A DNA stretch of 36,587 bases from an uncultured Intestinimonas sp. (lineage in GTDB: Bacteria; Bacillota; Clostridia; Oscillospirales; Oscillospiraceae), in contig NZ_CALXEE010000014.1 of the NCBI RefSeq assembly GCF_944387245.1, positions 1 through 36,587 on the forward strand, in the 5' to 3' direction. Below, one piece after another: positions 7,399-14,274 of the stretch. Every line of letters begins with the position of its first letter. Position 1 is the stretch's first letter. Under the pieces are notes generated by a model. That model was not told the origin of the DNA and made no database searches. It saw nothing but the letters and a program-made list of their open reading frames with translations. The translations under genes were made by a program, and so were the position numbers.

Positions 7399-8532
7399 GT
7401 GTTCGAAGTCATCAAAACCGAAGGCCGTGCCCGGCGTGGCCAGTTTTCCTGTGCCCACGGCGGAATGGTTCAGACCCCGGTCTTTATGAACGTGGGGACC
7501 CAGGGGGCCATCAAAGGCGCGGTCTCTGCCCATGATCTCAAGGAGATCGGCTGCCAGATCGAGCTCTCCAACACCTATCACCTCCACCTGCGCCCCGGCG
7601 ACGACGTAGTGCGGCAGATGGGCGGCCTGCACAAGTTTATGGACTGGGATGGTCCCATTCTCACAGACTCCGGCGGCTTCCAGGTCTTTTCCCTCTCCGG
7701 GTTGCGGAAGATCACCGAGGAGGGTGTCACCTTCGCCTCCCACATCGACGGCCGGCGCATCTTCATGGGTCCGGAGGAGTCCATGCGCATCCAGTCCAAT
7801 CTGGGCTCTGACATCGCCATGGCCTTCGATGAGTGCATTGAAAACCCTGCCACATATGAGTACGTAAAACCCTCCTGTGAGCGCACTCTTCGTTGGCTGG
7901 AGCGATGCAAGGCTGAGCACGACCGGCTCAATGCTCTGCCGGGCACTGTGAATCCTCATCAGATGCTCTTCGGTATCAACCAGGGCGGCACCTATCCCGA
8001 CCTGCGGATCTGGCACATGAAGGAGATCGCCAAGCTGGACTGCGACGGCTATGCCATCGGCGGCCTGGCAGTGGGTGAGCCTACTCAGACCATGTACGAC
8101 ATCATTGAGGCGGTGGAGCCCTATATGCCGGCGGACAAGCCCCGGTATCTCATGGGCGTGGGCACGCCCTCCAACATCATCGAGGGCGTGGCCCGTGGTG
8201 TGGATTTCTTTGACTGCGTCATGCCTGCCAGAAACGCCCGCCATGCCAAACTCTTCACTTGGGACGGTGCCCTCAACATCAAAAACGAGAAGTACAAGCT
8301 GGATGATCGCCCCATCGATCCAACCTGTAATTGTCCCACCTGCCGCTCTTTCTCCCGGTCCTATGTGCGTCACCTCTTTGTGGCGGGGGAGATGCTGGGC
8401 ATGCGCTTGGCGGTGCTCCATAACCTTTGGTTCTACAATGAGCTGACCCGCCGTATCCGGGAAGCCCTGGACCAGGGCTGCTTTGCAGACTTCCGGGCTG
8501 AGTATAGCACCAGACTGGAACAGAGAGTATAA
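7399..8532 (+). CDS. tgt: tRNA-guanine transglycosylase (queuosine pathway)
   Basis: A 377-residue enzyme that exchanges guanine 34 of GUN-anticodon tRNAs for the preQ1 base. Catalytic signatures: TDSGGFQVFS with Asp90, and GVDFFDCVMPARNARH near residue 270. The zinc site C310-x-C312-x2-C315 with His341 (LAVLHN) is complete. Length is normal for the bacterial enzyme. The start is GTG 7399, with AGGAG (7387-7391) upstream; no ATG fits. It is followed by yajC with its own promoter, a tgt-yajC order common in many bacteria. No preQ1 synthesis gene is in the window. Confidence 0.96.
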   Translation: MFEVIKTEGRARRGQFSCAHGGMVQTPVFMNVGTQGAIKGAVSAHDLKEIGCQIELSNTYHLHLRPGDDVVRQMGGLHKFMDWDGPILTDSGGFQVFSLSGLRKITEEGVTFASHIDGRRIFMGPEESMRIQSNLGSDIAMAFDECIENPATYEYVKPSCERTLRWLERCKAEHDRLNALPGTVNPHQMLFGINQGGTYPDLRIWHMKEIAKLDCDGYAIGGLAVGEPTQTMYDIIEAVEPYMPADKPRYLMGVGTPSNIIEGVARGVDFFDCVMPARNARHAKLFTWDGALNIKNEKYKLDDRPIDPTCNCPTCRSFSRSYVRHLFVAGEMLGMRLAVLHNLWFYNELTRRIREALDQGCFADFRAEYSTRLEQRV

Positions 8533-8546
8533 ATTTTACAAAAGAC

Positions 8547-8575
8547 TTGTCAAAAACGGCGGTTGACTGTATAAT
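8547..8575 (+). promoter_or_regulatory. Promoter for yajC
   Basis: TTGTCA (8547-8552) and TATAAT (8570-8575), exact 17-bp spacer, just after the tgt stop. Confidence 0.75.
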
Positions 8576-8639
8576 ATATGAAGCTGTCCAAGCATAGCCT
8601 GAAACGAAGCAGGAATCAATCATTTGGAGGTAATGTCTT

Positions 8640-8921
8640 TTGGAATGGATGTCTACGATCGGTATGCTGGTGGTCATGCTGGCCATCTTCTATTTCTTGC
8701 TGATCCGGCCTGAGAACAAGAAGAAAAAAGAGCTGGCAAAGATGCGCAGTGAGCTGACCATCGGAGATGAGGTCACCACCATCGGCGGCATCATCGGTAC
8801 CATTTGCGCGGTCAAGGAAGAGAGCATCGTTATTGAGACCAGCGCCGACCGGGTCCGGGTGGAGTTCGCCAAGTGGGCTATCTCTACCAAGGGCGCACAG
8901 ACCATTGAGACCACCAAGTGA
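8640..8921 (+). CDS. yajC: Preprotein translocase accessory subunit YajC
   Basis: A 93-residue small membrane protein associated with the Sec translocon. A single N-terminal membrane helix (about residues 7-22, STIGMLVVMLAIFYFLLIRP) is followed by the family motif RPENKKKKE and the cytosolic segment IGDEVTTIGGIIGTI. The start is TTG 8640, placed 10 nt after GGAGG (8625-8629). ATG 8649 in the same frame is too far from this SD, and ATG 8633 is out of frame. It has its own promoter and a terminator-like hairpin directly downstream. Confidence 0.93.
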   Translation: MEWMSTIGMLVVMLAIFYFLLIRPENKKKKELAKMRSELTIGDEVTTIGGIIGTICAVKEESIVIETSADRVRVEFAKWAISTKGAQTIETTK

Positions 8922-8943
8922 GTTAACTCCATAGCATGACAAG

Positions 8944-8993
8944 CACCCTCTCCGCATAGTCTTCATCAGAAGCAATGCGAGGAGGGTGTTTTT
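8944..8993 (+). terminator. Terminator after yajC that overlaps the next gene's ribosome binding site
   Basis: CACCCTCTCCGCA (8944-8956) pairs with TGCGAGGAGGGTG (8976-8988), with a 2-nt internal mismatch, and five Ts follow (8989-8993). The right arm contains the SD GGAGGG (8981-8986) of the gene starting at 8994. The hairpin can therefore both stop transcription and hide that SD. Confidence 0.65.
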
Positions 8994-9413
8994 ATGCGCA
9001 AAGCAGGGGAGGAGCAGGGCGTCAGATGGCTCCAGGTCATGACTGCCGTACTGCTTGGCGGTCTATTGTCCCTGGCAGTGTGTTTAGCAGTTCTTCTGCT
9101 CTGTTCGATCGGCATATCCAAAGGCTGGCTGGGGGAGACCTCCATGGATAAGCTGGCTATCGTCGCCTGTGTGCTGGGCGGGTTTTCCGGCGGTGTCCTG
9201 ACGGTAAAACGCTGCGGCAGCCGGGCGCTTCTGTCCGGGCTGGCCGCAGGCGGTGCCTTTTTTCTTTTACTCCTCGCGGGGGGGCTGCTGTTCTTTGCCG
9301 ACACAGTATCCATAGATCAGGGGGGGCTGGGACTTCTGTCCGGCTGTCTGTGCGGCGGAGCCGCCGCTGGTCTCCTGTGCGCCGGTCCGAAAAAGAAGCG
9401 ACGCAGAAGGTGA
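8994..9413 (+). CDS. TIGR04086 family membrane protein
   Basis: A 139-residue protein with four predicted membrane segments (about residues 14-41, 55-69, 78-101, 110-127) and a very basic C-terminal tail, KKKRRRR. The Gly-rich helices and a position right after yajC match the TIGR04086/YrzE-like group of Firmicute membrane proteins, whose function is unknown to me. ATG 8994 has GGAGGG (8981-8986) upstream, but this SD lies in a terminator stem, so expression may be low or conditional. Confidence 0.75.
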   Translation: MRKAGEEQGVRWLQVMTAVLLGGLLSLAVCLAVLLLCSIGISKGWLGETSMDKLAIVACVLGGFSGGVLTVKRCGSRALLSGLAAGGAFFLLLLAGGLLFFADTVSIDQGGLGLLSGCLCGGAAAGLLCAGPKKKRRRR

Positions 9414-9543
9414 AGCAGGGAAGAGTGGAGGATGACACAATTGGACGGAGTGTCAACCCTTGTGTGGGGGTCTATTGTTTGAGTGGGAACTGTGATTACA
9501 CTTTGTATAGAACATAGCCCGTTTCGAAGATATACCAGATGTA

Positions 9544-9592
9544 AACGCTATATATAGATATAAATAGACGTAATTAATCTATATATAGCGTT
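9544..9592. repeat. Perfect 16-bp inverted repeat
   Basis: AACGCTATATATAGAT (9544-9559) is exactly repeated in inverse at 9577-9592, separated by a 17-nt AT-rich loop. There is no T tract, so it is not a terminator. It could be a protein-binding site, an RNA hairpin, or the ends of a small mobile remnant. Confidence 0.8.
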
Positions 9593-9706
9593 ATCTGAAG
9601 GCAAGGAAGGGCATCTACGTTACCCACCATCCATTTGTTTACATAATATGTTTTACATAACGTGTTGTCATAATTAACAAAAATGAAAAAATATCCTGTC
9701 AAGTCA

Positions 9707-9735
9707 TTGCAATGTGATGCGATGGAGTTTATAGT
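9707..9735 (+). promoter_or_regulatory. Candidate promoter for proC
   Basis: TTGCAA (9707-9712) and TATAGT (9730-9735) with a 17-bp spacer. The predicted start (about 9742) falls at the base of the hairpin at 9738-9778. Confidence 0.45.
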
Positions 9736-9737
9736 AA

Positions 9738-9784
9738 TGTCTGTCGAAGGGACCGGGTGACGGTCCCTTTGTCAGGCATTTTTT
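9738..9784 (+). terminator. Strong terminator hairpin immediately before proC
   Basis: AAGGGACCG (9747-9755) pairs with CGGTCCCTT (9761-9769). Outer pairing of TGTCTG (9738-9743) with CAGGCA (9773-9778) lengthens the stem, and TTTTTT follows (9779-9784). It sits about 33 nt before the proC start. It may end upstream transcription or form the 5' end of the proC message. Confidence 0.75.
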
Positions 9785-9817
9785 AGAAACAATAATAACA
9801 ATGAGGAGGCCAACGAC

Positions 9818-10627
9818 ATGGCCGGATTTGAAAATAAGGTGTTGGGCTTCATTGGCGCCGGGAATATGAACGGCGCTATCCTGCGTGGCGTTTTGGGGCA
9901 GGGGCTTGTGATGCCGAATCAGGTATGGCTCTCCAACCGGCATGCAGAAAAGCTGGAGCCCTTTGCTGCTGAAGGGGTCTGCACTACCACGGACAATGCA
10001 CAGGTGGCCGCGCAGGCCGATCTCATCGTTCTGGGCGTGAAGCCGCAGATGTTCCCGGATGTCTTGCCGGAGCTGGCCGGTCTCACCGCCGGAAAGTGTG
10101 TGGTCTCTATTGCCGCTGGCATCTCTTCTGACGCACTGCGAAGGGCTCTGCCCGGTGCTTTGGTGGTTCGTGCCATGCCAAATACCCCCTTGATGGTGGG
10201 TGTGGGTGCCACAGCGGTAGCCCGGGCAGAGGATGTGCCGGCCGAGATGTTCCAGTCGGTCCTGAGCCTCTTTTCCGCCGCTGGTGCTGTGGCGGTCATC
10301 AAAGAGGAGCAGATGGATGACATCATCAACGTCAACGGCTCTTCACCGGCCTGGTTCTTCCGTATGGCCGACGTGATGGTCCGTCGGGCGGTCTCCGTGG
10401 GCATCGATGCCCAGACAGCCCTGACGCTCACAGCGAAAACCATGGAGGGGTCTGCCCGGCTGCTCCTGGAGTCCGGAAAGACTCCGGAAGAGCTGTGCCG
10501 CCAGGTGTGCTCCCCTGGTGGGACCACGCTGGCCTCTCTCTCTGCTTTTGAGGAACGGGATTTCGACGGTCTGATGCTGGATGCCATGGACCGCTGTACC
10601 CGGCGCTCAAAAGAGCTCGGAAAATAA
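9818..10627 (+). CDS. proC: Pyrroline-5-carboxylate reductase
   Basis: A 269-residue enzyme reducing 1-pyrroline-5-carboxylate to L-proline with NAD(P)H, the last step of proline synthesis. The N-terminal Rossmann motif is FIGAGNM (11-17). The signature region near the C-terminus is VCSPGGTTLASL, and VRAMPNTP and NGSSPAWFF are also typical of ProC. ATG 9818 follows GAGGAGG (9803-9809). It precedes spoIIM and xerD at short distance and may be transcribed with them. No proA or proB is in the window. Confidence 0.96.
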   Translation: MAGFENKVLGFIGAGNMNGAILRGVLGQGLVMPNQVWLSNRHAEKLEPFAAEGVCTTTDNAQVAAQADLIVLGVKPQMFPDVLPELAGLTAGKCVVSIAAGISSDALRRALPGALVVRAMPNTPLMVGVGATAVARAEDVPAEMFQSVLSLFSAAGAVAVIKEEQMDDIINVNGSSPAWFFRMADVMVRRAVSVGIDAQTALTLTAKTMEGSARLLLESGKTPEELCRQVCSPGGTTLASLSAFEERDFDGLMLDAMDRCTRRSKELGK

Positions 10628-10677
10628 CCCTCCTATTTGATACGCTTGTCTCATATGCTCTCTAAGGGGTGAGGGCA

Positions 10678-11304
10678 TTGAGAAAGCGAATCGTCGGGTT
10701 TTGGGATATGCCGCCGGGCGGGATCACACCGGCTCTGTCAGTATTGTCTGTGGCGTTTGCTATCGGGGCACTGGTGGGGCTTTTCCTGGCAGCGCAGGTA
10801 GGAGGAGAAGGGCAGGAGAGTCTGAGCGCCTATCTGCAGGCTTACCTGGCAGCGGCCAAGACCGGAAATGCCACCCCGCCGGAACCGGCGGCCGCCATTT
10901 GGGAGGCAGTCCGCTGGCCGCTGCTCACCTTGTTGCTCAGCTTTACCGCCCTGGGTGCGGTGGGAATACCGGCTATTTTCGCGGTGCGCGGGTTTCTTCT
11001 CTCCTTTGCGGTGTCTTCTTTTGTGCGTATCTTTGGCGGCGCCGGTGCCATTTTGGCCTTTTTTGCGTTCGGTTTTACAGGACTCATTTCTATGCCCGCA
11101 CTGTTTCTGCTGGGCGTTCAGGGATTGCTCTCTGCCATGGAATTGGCCGGACGGATTCTGGTGGGCGGAAAGAGTCCACCGTCCTTACCGGGGCGGATTT
11201 TTTGGGTGCGCAGCGGGCTGTGTGCCGCTGCCCTGGCGCTCTCCGCCGCATTGGAATGCTGGGCGGTGCCGGCCTTATTGGCCTCCGTGGCAGAGCTCTT
11301 TTGA
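10678..11304 (+). CDS. spoIIM: Stage II sporulation protein M
   Basis: A 208-residue polytopic membrane protein, about five hydrophobic segments, matching SpoIIM, the membrane scaffold of the SpoIID-SpoIIM-SpoIIP machine that remodels peptidoglycan during forespore engulfment. Typical features are an early PxxG-type N-terminus, GIPAIFAVRGFLLSFAV in the middle and a C-terminal hydrophobic region. The order spoIIM-xerD is also found in Bacillus, supporting the call. TTG 10678 is preferred because AAGGGGTGA (10664-10672) is an almost ideal SD 5 nt upstream. GTG 10669 in the same frame would overlap that SD. Confidence 0.82.
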   Translation: MRKRIVGFWDMPPGGITPALSVLSVAFAIGALVGLFLAAQVGGEGQESLSAYLQAYLAAAKTGNATPPEPAAAIWEAVRWPLLTLLLSFTALGAVGIPAIFAVRGFLLSFAVSSFVRIFGGAGAILAFFAFGFTGLISMPALFLLGVQGLLSAMELAGRILVGGKSPPSLPGRIFWVRSGLCAAALALSAALECWAVPALLASVAELF

Positions 11305-11335
11305 TTTTACATTTTGAGAGAAGGTAGGAGATCGG

Positions 11336-12220
11336 ATGGATGAGATCAATGGCTATGAGGCCTATCTCAGGACAGAAAAAAAGGCCTCCGAAAACACTCT
11401 GAGCTCCTATCTGAGGGACGTGCGGCAGTTCGCGGAATACTGTGCCCAGGAGGGACTCACGCTCACCCACGTGAACCAGCCGGATGTGGAGGAGTATGTT
11501 CGCTACCTCACCAGCCGGGGAAAGTCCGTGTCCACCGTGACCAGGGCAGCGGCGTCGCTCAAGTCCTTCTATGGTTACCTGATCCGGGCAGGGGAGGCGG
11601 CCTCCAATCCGGCCCGGGGCGTGGCGCCGGCCAGGGTGGAGCGAAAGCTGCCTCAGATCCTGACCAGCAAAGAGGTGGAGCTCTTTCTGGAGCAGCCGGA
11701 GCGAAACGATCCCAAGGGCTGTCGTGACCATGCCATGCTGGAGCTTCTTTATGCCACCGGCATCCGGGTGAGCGAACTCATCGACCTCAATGTGGATGAT
11801 CTGAACCTGTCCGGTGGGTTTCTTCGCTGTGCCGGGAAGGGGAGAAGCAAGGAACGAATCATCCCTCTGTATGCCGCCGCCATCCGAGCGCTTTCCGAGT
11901 ATCTGAAAAACGTGCGCCCCCAGCTCCTGGAGTCCGCTGACGAGCCGGCCCTTTTTGTGAATATGACCGGAAAGCGCATGTCCCGGCAGGGCTTTTGGAA
12001 GATTATCAAGCATTACCAGGAGAAGGCCGGTATCCAGAAGGAGATCACCCCCCACACTCTGCGTCACTCTTTCGCCGCCCACCTGCTGGAAAATGGGGCA
12101 GACCTGCGCTCCATCCAGGAGATGTTGGGACATGCCGACATCTCTTCTACCCAGATTTATGCCCAACTAGTAAATCAAAAATTGAAGGACGTGTATATCA
12201 AGGCCCACCCCCGCGCATAA
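11336..12220 (+). CDS. xerD: Site-specific tyrosine recombinase XerD
   Basis: A 294-residue recombinase that resolves chromosome dimers at dif sites. The N-terminal SAM-like core-binding domain covers residues 1-85. The catalytic set is complete: Arg144 (TGIRVSEL), Lys168 (GKG), His240 and Arg243 (HTLRHSF), His266 (LGHADI) and nucleophile Tyr275 (TQIYAQ). Length and the spoIIM-xerD context indicate the chromosomal housekeeping enzyme rather than a phage integrase. ATG 11336 follows GAAGGTAGGAG. XerC/XerD distinction rests on context. No dif-like site was recognised in the window. Confidence 0.93.
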   Translation: MDEINGYEAYLRTEKKASENTLSSYLRDVRQFAEYCAQEGLTLTHVNQPDVEEYVRYLTSRGKSVSTVTRAAASLKSFYGYLIRAGEAASNPARGVAPARVERKLPQILTSKEVELFLEQPERNDPKGCRDHAMLELLYATGIRVSELIDLNVDDLNLSGGFLRCAGKGRSKERIIPLYAAAIRALSEYLKNVRPQLLESADEPALFVNMTGKRMSRQGFWKIIKHYQEKAGIQKEITPHTLRHSFAAHLLENGADLRSIQEMLGHADISSTQIYAQLVNQKLKDVYIKAHPRA

Positions 12221-12259
12221 TATAGAACATGAGGATGCTCAGGGATCCTTTCCTTCTAA

Positions 12260-12299
12260 AAGACAGAGCGCCCGGACATTTGTCCGGGCGCTCTGTCTT
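12260..12299. terminator. Terminator hairpin between xerD and ruvC
   Basis: A perfect 18-bp stem (12260-12277 with 12282-12299) with a 4-nt loop. The + side lacks a T run directly after it. The - strand side has TTTT, but there is no minus gene here to use it. It most likely closes the proC-spoIIM-xerD unit. Confidence 0.7.
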
Positions 12300-12319
12300 G
12301 CCGGGGGCAGTTTTCCTGG

Positions 12320-12348
12320 TTGCACCGATCCACCCGCCGTGGTACAAT
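12320..12348 (+). promoter_or_regulatory. Promoter of the ruvC-ruvA-ruvB-glmM operon
   Basis: TTGCAC (12320-12325) and TACAAT (12343-12348), 17-bp spacer, 29 nt before the ruvC start. No LexA/SOS box was recognised near it. Confidence 0.7.
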
Positions 12349-12376
12349 AAAATATGTACAACCTTTGGAGGATACC

Positions 12377-12913
12377 ATGATCATTTTAGGCATCGATCCC
12401 GGCTTTGCCATTGTCGGTTTCGGGATTCTGGAATCGGAACGCGGGCGCCAGCGGCTGGTGCGCTGCGGCGCCATCACCACGCCGGCGGGGCAGCCTCTGC
12501 CAGCCCGGCTGCTCCAGATCGAGGACGATATGGCCCAGCTCCTATCCGCTTTCCGGCCGCAGGCCATGGCGGTGGAAGAGCTTTTTTTCAACAATAACGT
12601 AACAACAGGCATCGGCGTAGCCCAGGCCCGGGGCGTCATTCTGACGGCAGCAGAGCGGGCCGGCGTCCCCATCTTTGAATATTCGCCCTCCCAGGTCAAG
12701 CAGGCGGTGGCGGGTTATGGTAAGGCGGAGAAGCGGCAGGTTATGGAGATGACCAAGCGCCTGTTGGGACTACAGGCTGTCCCAAAGCCGGATGACGCTG
12801 CCGACGCGGTGGCCATCGCCCTCTGCCACGCCCGGTCCGCCACCTCCCGGCTGGCCGCCCTGGACCCGGCCACCCCGGGTAGCGGACGGTATGCCGTGCG
12901 CAGAAGAGACTAG
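12377..12913 (+). CDS. ruvC: Holliday junction endodeoxyribonuclease RuvC
   Basis: A 178-residue dimeric RNase H-fold resolvase that cuts Holliday junctions after RuvAB branch migration. Acidic catalytic residues are visible: Asp7 in GIDPG, Glu67 in VEELFF, and the PDDAADA cluster (138-144). ATG 12377 follows TTGGAGG. An upstream in-frame ATG at 12320 lies within the promoter and is rejected. It is first of the ruvC-ruvA-DUF6054-VOC-ruvB cluster. The C-terminal about 20 residues (after SATSRLAALDP) are not family-conserved. Confidence 0.96.
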   Translation: MIILGIDPGFAIVGFGILESERGRQRLVRCGAITTPAGQPLPARLLQIEDDMAQLLSAFRPQAMAVEELFFNNNVTTGIGVAQARGVILTAAERAGVPIFEYSPSQVKQAVAGYGKAEKRQVMEMTKRLLGLQAVPKPDDAADAVAIALCHARSATSRLAALDPATPGSGRYAVRRRD

Positions 12914-12938
12914 AACCTACATATAAGGCGGTAACACC

Positions 12939-13544
12939 ATGTTTTACTATGTCAACGGAACCGTAGCCCATATGGCCCCCTATCTGGCTGTCATTGACTG
13001 CGGGGGGGTGGGCTACGCCTGCCGCACCACCAACAACACCCTCGCCCGGCTGAAGAAGGGTGAGAAGGCCAAGCTCTACACCTACTTGAATGTCCGGGAG
13101 GACGCCATGGAGCTCTACGGCTTCTTTTCGGAAAACGAGCTCAACTGCTTCCAACTCCTCATCGGAGTATCCGGTGTGGGGCCTAAGGCGGCCTTGTCTA
13201 TTCTCTCCTCCAGCACACCCGAGACCCTGGCCATGAGCATCATCACCGGAGACGAGAAGGCCCTCACCGTGGCCCCCGGCATCGGGAAGAAAATCGCTCA
13301 GCGGGTCATCCTGGAGCTGAAGGATAAGCTGGCCAAGGGGCAGATCGCCCCTGGTGGGGAGAGCTACGGCGGCACCGGCGTCACCGTCATACCCGAGAAT
13401 AAGTCCTCCGAGGCCGCCGCAGCTCTGGCAGTGCTGGGCTACTCCACAGCGGAGATCGGCGTGGCCCTCAAGGGCATAGATTTGGACGCTCTAAGTCTGG
13501 AGGAGATCATCAAACAGGCCCTCAAGAAGATGGTGAAGGGATAG
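12939..13544 (+). CDS. ruvA: Holliday junction DNA helicase subunit RuvA
   Basis: A 201-residue tetrameric junction-binding subunit that loads RuvB. The N-terminal OB fold (1-62, starting MFYYVNGTV) is followed by two helix-hairpin-helix motifs, IGVSGVGPKAAL and VAPGIGKKIAQR. A flexible linker (about 140-155) leads to the C-terminal RuvB-binding domain (EAAAALAVLGYS onward). Length is typical. It starts 25 nt after ruvC with a GGCGG SD-like stretch. Unlike the common ruvA-ruvB adjacency, two small genes separate it from ruvB. Confidence 0.96.
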   Translation: MFYYVNGTVAHMAPYLAVIDCGGVGYACRTTNNTLARLKKGEKAKLYTYLNVREDAMELYGFFSENELNCFQLLIGVSGVGPKAALSILSSSTPETLAMSIITGDEKALTVAPGIGKKIAQRVILELKDKLAKGQIAPGGESYGGTGVTVIPENKSSEAAAALAVLGYSTAEIGVALKGIDLDALSLEEIIKQALKKMVKG

Positions 13545-13560
13545 GGAAGGGGGAGCCTTT

Positions 13561-13902
13561 GTGGCCAAACTGGAACGGCATCTCACCGGCGATTTTGACG
13601 AGCTACTGGACTACCTCCATAGAGGTATCCTCAACGGCAGCGCCTCGGCCAGCTACGAGGACGGCAGCGATTATTGTCGCTCCGACGGCCTGCGCTGTGC
13701 GGTTCGAGTCTATGAGCGGTACAGCGTGATGGGCGGCAACCGAGTAAGTCTGAATCTTACTTTGGTGGAGGACGGCGGACGCCTCTTCCTGTCCGCCATT
13801 ACCTCCGGCGGCAGTCAGGCGGTTCTCTTCAAGATCAACACTCTGGGAGAAGGCGCTTTTCTGGACTGTGTGGCGGAGTTGCTGGACCAGTGGGAGGGTT
13901 AG
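13561..13902 (+). CDS. DUF6054 family protein
   Basis: A 113-residue soluble protein with no signal peptide or membrane segment. The sequence contains the blocks GSASASYEDGSDY, CAVRVYERYSVMGGNRVSLN and FLSAITSGGSQAVLFKINT, which I recognise as the DUF6054 group of Clostridia. Function is unknown. It starts with GTG 13561 after GGGAAGGGGGA (13545-13555), 16 nt downstream of ruvA, so it is co-transcribed with the ruv genes. The link to recombination is only positional. Confidence 0.7.
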   Translation: MAKLERHLTGDFDELLDYLHRGILNGSASASYEDGSDYCRSDGLRCAVRVYERYSVMGGNRVSLNLTLVEDGGRLFLSAITSGGSQAVLFKINTLGEGAFLDCVAELLDQWEG

Positions 13903-13911
13903 TCTCAACTT

Positions 13912-14262
13912 ATGACCTGTAAGTTGCGTTCTCTGTATCTCTGTGTAGAGGATATGAGCCGTGCCATTAATTTTTATGAGGCACTTTTGGAGCAGCAGGC
14001 GACACTAAGAGACCCGGTGTACAGCGTGTTCGACATCGGCGGATTCCGGCTGGGGCTTTTTGCCTACAAGACCCAGGGAGAGTTCCACGCGTATGGCTCA
14101 AATTGTCTGCCCAGCATTGAGTTTGAGACCCTGGCACAGTTGGAACGGAAGCTGTCTGGAAAGAAGATGGTTTTCCCACTGCGGCAGATCGGACCCATGT
14201 GGGTATCGGAATGTGAGGACAGCGAGGGCAATCACATTGAGCTGACTGCCCCGTTTGAATGA
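13912..14262 (+). CDS. VOC/glyoxalase superfamily protein
   Basis: A 116-residue single vicinal-oxygen-chelate domain, two beta-alpha-beta-beta-beta units: LRSLYLCVEDMSRAINFYEALL at the start (the typical metal-site strand, with Tyr/Cys in place of the usual early His) and DSEGNHIELTAPF at the end with Glu as ligand. Because the first ligand position is not His, enzyme activity is uncertain; such proteins may instead bind small ligands. ATG 13912 has GGGAGGG at 13892-13898, a long 13-nt spacing, so translation may depend on coupling to the preceding gene. It lies within the ruv operon. Confidence 0.8.
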   Translation: MTCKLRSLYLCVEDMSRAINFYEALLEQQATLRDPVYSVFDIGGFRLGLFAYKTQGEFHAYGSNCLPSIEFETLAQLERKLSGKKMVFPLRQIGPMWVSECEDSEGNHIELTAPFE

Positions 14263-14274
14263 GGATGTGAAACT

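Larger units (their letters stand above)
9414..9737. other. AT-rich intergenic region without a recognisable gene
   Basis: No credible coding frame is visible. The stretch is much more AT-rich than its neighbours from about 9480 onward. It holds a short dyad TGACAC (9433-9438) / GTGTCA (9450-9455), a perfect 16-bp inverted repeat (9544-9592, listed separately), and two copies of TTTACATAA (9638-9646, 9652-9660). A non-coding RNA ending at the 9738-9784 hairpin is possible but not supported by a clear promoter or known family. Confidence 0.5.

Noticed and set aside
8633-8700. ATG 8633 as the yajC start
   Set aside because: It is out of frame with YajC and only 3 nt from the SD; TTG 8640 fits.
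9414-9817. T-box or known riboswitch for proC
   Set aside because: No T-box sequence or specifier-loop layout and no aptamer recognised; only simple hairpins are visible.
10634-10672. Sigma-E-type promoter (CATATGCT, 10652-10659) for spoIIM
   Set aside because: The -35 match is poor and the start site would fall inside the SD needed for translation.
11336-12220. Tyrosine recombinase as sign of a prophage or integrative element
   Set aside because: Sequence and the spoIIM-xerD context mark it as the housekeeping XerD; no attachment repeats or phage genes are nearby.
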